A DNA stretch of 64,000 nucleotides from Fasciola hepatica. Lineage: Eukaryota > Platyhelminthes > Trematoda > Plagiorchiida > Fasciolidae. Below the pieces are notes generated by a model. It made no database searches and was not told the DNA's origin. It worked only from the letters and a program-made list of their open reading frames with translations. Positions 63,201 through 64,000 of this stretch are shown here, one piece after another. Position numbers and translations under genes: made by a program. The first letter of the stretch is position 1; each line of letters opens with the position of its first letter. The DNA is taken from contig CANUEZ040000013.1 in NCBI GenBank assembly GCA_948099385.1, positions 434,001-498,000 on the forward strand, given 5' to 3'.

Positions 63201-64000
63201 TCATTTGGGCTTTATTTTCCCCACGAATTTTTTTTGAGGCTTGGTTTTGACTACACTGCTTATCTTCGGTTGCGTACGTTTATTGGAACCGACATTCGCG
63301 AAGTTTCCGTGGACCTCGCATTCGACACAATTCCGCTTTTCGCCGACTGTACGTGTTCGGTTAGCATTTCGCTTCGTTGTTGTGTTCGTTTGCTTTCCGT
63401 GTATTTCTCGTATCGGTGCTATTTTCGTTCTACGATAAATAGAATACACTATCGCATCTGGTTACCAATTGGAGTCTCCTCTGATCAGTCAACTGAGGGG
63501 ATTTCGCTGGTAGTTCGCTGCGAGACCCGATAGAAGACACGTTCCTAAGCCGTTAGTCGAATGGTTTCTGTTGGTTACGTTCGCCACATTACATTTGGAT
63601 TGACGATACACTTCGTGAATATGACCAGTCTTTCCATAGGAGTTCTATACCGCATTACGGAAGTGTCAGGTTGGACGGAGATAGAATTCGCGAACGATTC
63701 AGTTGCACTTCTTTGCATTCAGGAATCACGTTGTTGGCCGTATTCTGTTGACGCGTTTGACGTGAATTGTTTGGTTTACGTAGACGAAAGCGTTGATAGT
63801 GCACTACGGAATGTTCAGCTGACGCATCCGGTATATCTTCGAACTGCTCGTACTTGGACCAGTCCTCAGAGTACGTCAGGTCCAGCTTCAGCAATAGCTT
63901 CTTTGCAGCTCCTGATGATGTATACCGGTAACTAAGCGATCACGTAATTGGGTCTCCAATAGGTCACCGAAATTACACTCCACAGCTTGTGTTCCTATTA
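63201..64000 (-). pseudogene. Mag-like Gypsy Gag C-terminal remnant
   Basis: Near the right edge the minus strand reads FGDLLETQLRDRLVTGIHH and ELQRS. A frameshift leads to LKLDLTYSEDWSKYEQFEDI (63894 onward), in the style of Gypsy gag (LRDRLVxGI...LQ.KLL). At 63449-63201 a Lys/Arg/Thr-rich segment with RNCVECEVHGN looks like an eroded zinc knuckle. Gag N-terminus and LTR lie outside the window. Confidence 0.7.

Larger units (their letters stand above)
59150..64000 (-). mobile_element. Gypsy (Mag-like) LTR retrotransposon, minus strand, truncated by window edge
   Basis: Read right to left: gag with Cys/His remnant (64000-63201), protease (63190-62915), N-terminal reverse transcriptase (62506-62344), a 660-bp insert, the rest of reverse transcriptase (61683-60917), RNase H (about 60560-60340) and integrase (60228-59159). 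No LTR is visible: the 5' LTR is beyond 64000, and none was recognised left of 59150. Frames are interrupted in several places. Confidence 0.88.

Overview
This window is a eukaryotic, intron-bearing, transposon-dense stretch. Almost everything recognisable in it is retrotransposon DNA, piled up in nested insertions. The families present are BEL/Pao LTR elements, CR1-like LINEs with very long pyrimidine-rich 3' tails, Gypsy elements resembling the CsRn1 and Mag lineages, and one Tc1-like DNA transposon remnant. Together with candidate introns of only about 37 to 73 nt, this suggests a platyhelminth, perhaps a cestode or trematode. That is an inference from repeat content and intron size. No conserved host gene proves it. 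I saw no rRNA gene, tRNA gene or CRISPR array.

Layout, left half. 1-4880 is the right part of a BEL element (BEL-1) with an open gag-pol frame and its 3' LTR. It sits inside the 3' tail of a minus-strand LINE (LINE-A, to about 7345). 7349-9328 is a decayed minus-strand LTR-gag-protease fragment of a second BEL family. 11200-13670 is a badly decayed plus-strand LINE-A copy. 15640-18752 holds a minus-strand LINE C-terminus (18379-18752) and, left of it, a candidate multi-exon cellular gene fragment (16876-17584). 19094-25440 is a nearly complete plus-strand LINE-A copy with ORF1, ORF2 and a long 3' tail; ORF2 carries four in-frame stops and no frameshift. 26130-27115 and 27480-29110 are two decayed fragments of a second LINE (LINE-B).

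Layout, right half. 30256-30600 (minus) is a candidate host exon pair resembling the DUF4806 domain, split by a 37-nt intron. 32040-32417 is a solo LTR of the second BEL family. 32780 to about 43870 is a minus-strand LINE-B copy split by a complete, apparently young BEL element (BEL-2, 33806-40504) with 379-bp LTRs that differ at one base, a CCTTA target duplication and an intact gag-pol frame. 46705-49070 is a CsRn1-like Gypsy pol remnant. 52369-54600 is a Mag-like Gypsy remnant. 55060-55760 is a Tc1-like remnant. 59150-64000 is a minus-strand Mag-like Gypsy copy running off the right edge; its reverse transcriptase is split by a 660-bp insert.

How the parts relate: the second BEL family appears in three states of decay (fragment, solo LTR, intact copy). 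LINE-B fragment 26130-27115 acts as an in-window empty-site control for the BEL-2 insertion. The two LINE-A tails, in opposite orientation, define the LINE-A 3' region. Long gaps between elements hold nothing I can name.
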